Assembly: GCA_934725005.1 (NCBI GenBank)
Contig: CAKVBE010000072.1
Coordinates: 1-5,608, forward strand
DNA length: 5,608 nucleotides
Reading direction: 5' to 3'
Source: an uncultured Rickettsiales bacterium
Lineage (GTDB): Bacteria > Pseudomonadota > Alphaproteobacteria > Rickettsiales > UBA1997
The notes under the pieces are model-generated. The model ran no database searches and was not told the origin of the DNA. It saw only the letters and a list, made by a program, of their open reading frames with translations. Numbering within the stretch: the stretch's first letter is position 1; each line of letters opens with the position of its first letter. A program made the translations under genes and the position numbers. Shown here in pieces: positions 5,050-5,608 of this stretch.

Positions 5050-5608
5050 ATGATTAAAGAATTTTTACTTACTATTATGACAATTTTAAGTTTTAAAAAT
5101 ATTAATGCTATGGAGCCACTTACGATTGAAAAACAAGGCAATTTTTCTGTTGGTGGAAAAATAATACAACGTGATGGTAAATACGATAATTCAAAATTTG
5201 TTGGCTGGGCGGAACAAAATGAAGTTGGACAAAGTTATAGGACAGACCATGCATTCGTAAATTATCAAATACCTGTTAATGCTAATAAATATCCGTTGGT
5301 GTTTATTCATGGTTACGGTAGCTCTGGTGTTTGTTGGGAAATGACACCAGATGGAAGAGATGGTTTTTTAACATTAATGTTAAGAAAAAAGTATAGCACT
5401 TATGTTGTAGATTTGCCAGGTCGTGGTCGTGCAGGTAGAACATCAAATATCACAAGTATTAAACCAATTGCTGATGAAATGTTTTGGTTTGATATATGGA
5501 GAATTGGTATTTGGCCAAAATACAATAAAGGCGTTCAATTTTCACAAGATAAAGAATATTTAAATCAATTTTTTCGTGAAATGACGCCAGATTTAAGTGA
5601 CCATAAGC
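5050..5608 (+). CDS. Second secreted alpha/beta hydrolase, N-terminal part (3' end outside window)
   Basis: The frame is open from ATG 5050 to the window end (186 residues). AGG at 5039-5041, overlapping the previous stop, is a plausible ribosome binding site eight bases upstream and suggests translational coupling. Residues 1-20 (MIKEFLLTIMTILSFKNINA) look like a short signal peptide. The body carries DHAFVNYQIP, the oxyanion motif VFIHGYGSSGVCWEMTPDGR with His87-Gly88, VVDLPGRGRAGRTS (Asp121), and FREMTPDLSD near the cut. This matches the family of exported alpha/beta hydrolases whose hallmarks are WETTPDGREGF and DxPRRGxAGR. The nucleophile elbow and catalytic His lie beyond the window, so activity cannot be judged. 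It belongs to a different subfamily from the hydrolase just upstream, so it is not a tandem duplicate. Confidence 0.85.
   Translation, partial: MIKEFLLTIMTILSFKNINAMEPLTIEKQGNFSVGGKIIQRDGKYDNSKFVGWAEQNEVGQSYRTDHAFVNYQIPVNANKYPLVFIHGYGSSGVCWEMTPDGRDGFLTLMLRKKYSTYVVDLPGRGRAGRTSNITSIKPIADEMFWFDIWRIGIWPKYNKGVQFSQDKEYLNQFFREMTPDLSDHK

Overview
The window is AT-rich (roughly 30% GC by eye). It looks like a stretch of chromosome from a low-GC bacterium. The partial first gene is the C-terminus of DNA polymerase III alpha (DnaE). Its style, and the dispersed TCATTCTGAA-type palindromes, suggest a host-associated or gut alphaproteobacterium, but that assignment is an inference.

Layout, all genes on the + strand. 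Positions 3-791 hold the end of dnaE. An AT-rich gap with a possible terminator follows. Next is a gene group made of a membrane-anchored cupin (963-1454) and a flavodoxin-like NAD(P)H-dependent oxidoreductase (1471-2015) broken by a single-base frameshift. Then comes the first ~35 codons of a third anchored protein (2029-2130), also frameshifted and cut off. Abutting this remnant is a YdeI/OmpD-associated family gene (2131-2703) whose arginine codon use differs from its neighbours and which has no visible ribosome binding site. A 410-base gap follows, carrying an inverted pair of palindromic repeat units. A second group follows: a membrane-anchored double-domain carboxymuconolactone decarboxylase (CMD) protein (3114-3962), a secreted alpha/beta hydrolase with a cysteine nucleophile (3991-5040), and a second secreted alpha/beta hydrolase that runs off the window (5050-5608).

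The cupin, CMD protein and two hydrolases all begin with a signal peptide or signal anchor, while the flavodoxin is cytoplasmic. Together they look like a small envelope-side pathway for a carbonyl, lactone or aromatic-type small molecule, with no assigned substrate. The YdeI gene and repeat region lie in the middle and appear to have interrupted an originally longer operon. The most useful observations are this interruption, the two single-A losses in A-runs (real decay or sequencing error), the inverted repeat pair, and the exported cupin/CMD/hydrolase set. I see no clearly new defence, mobile or RNA system.
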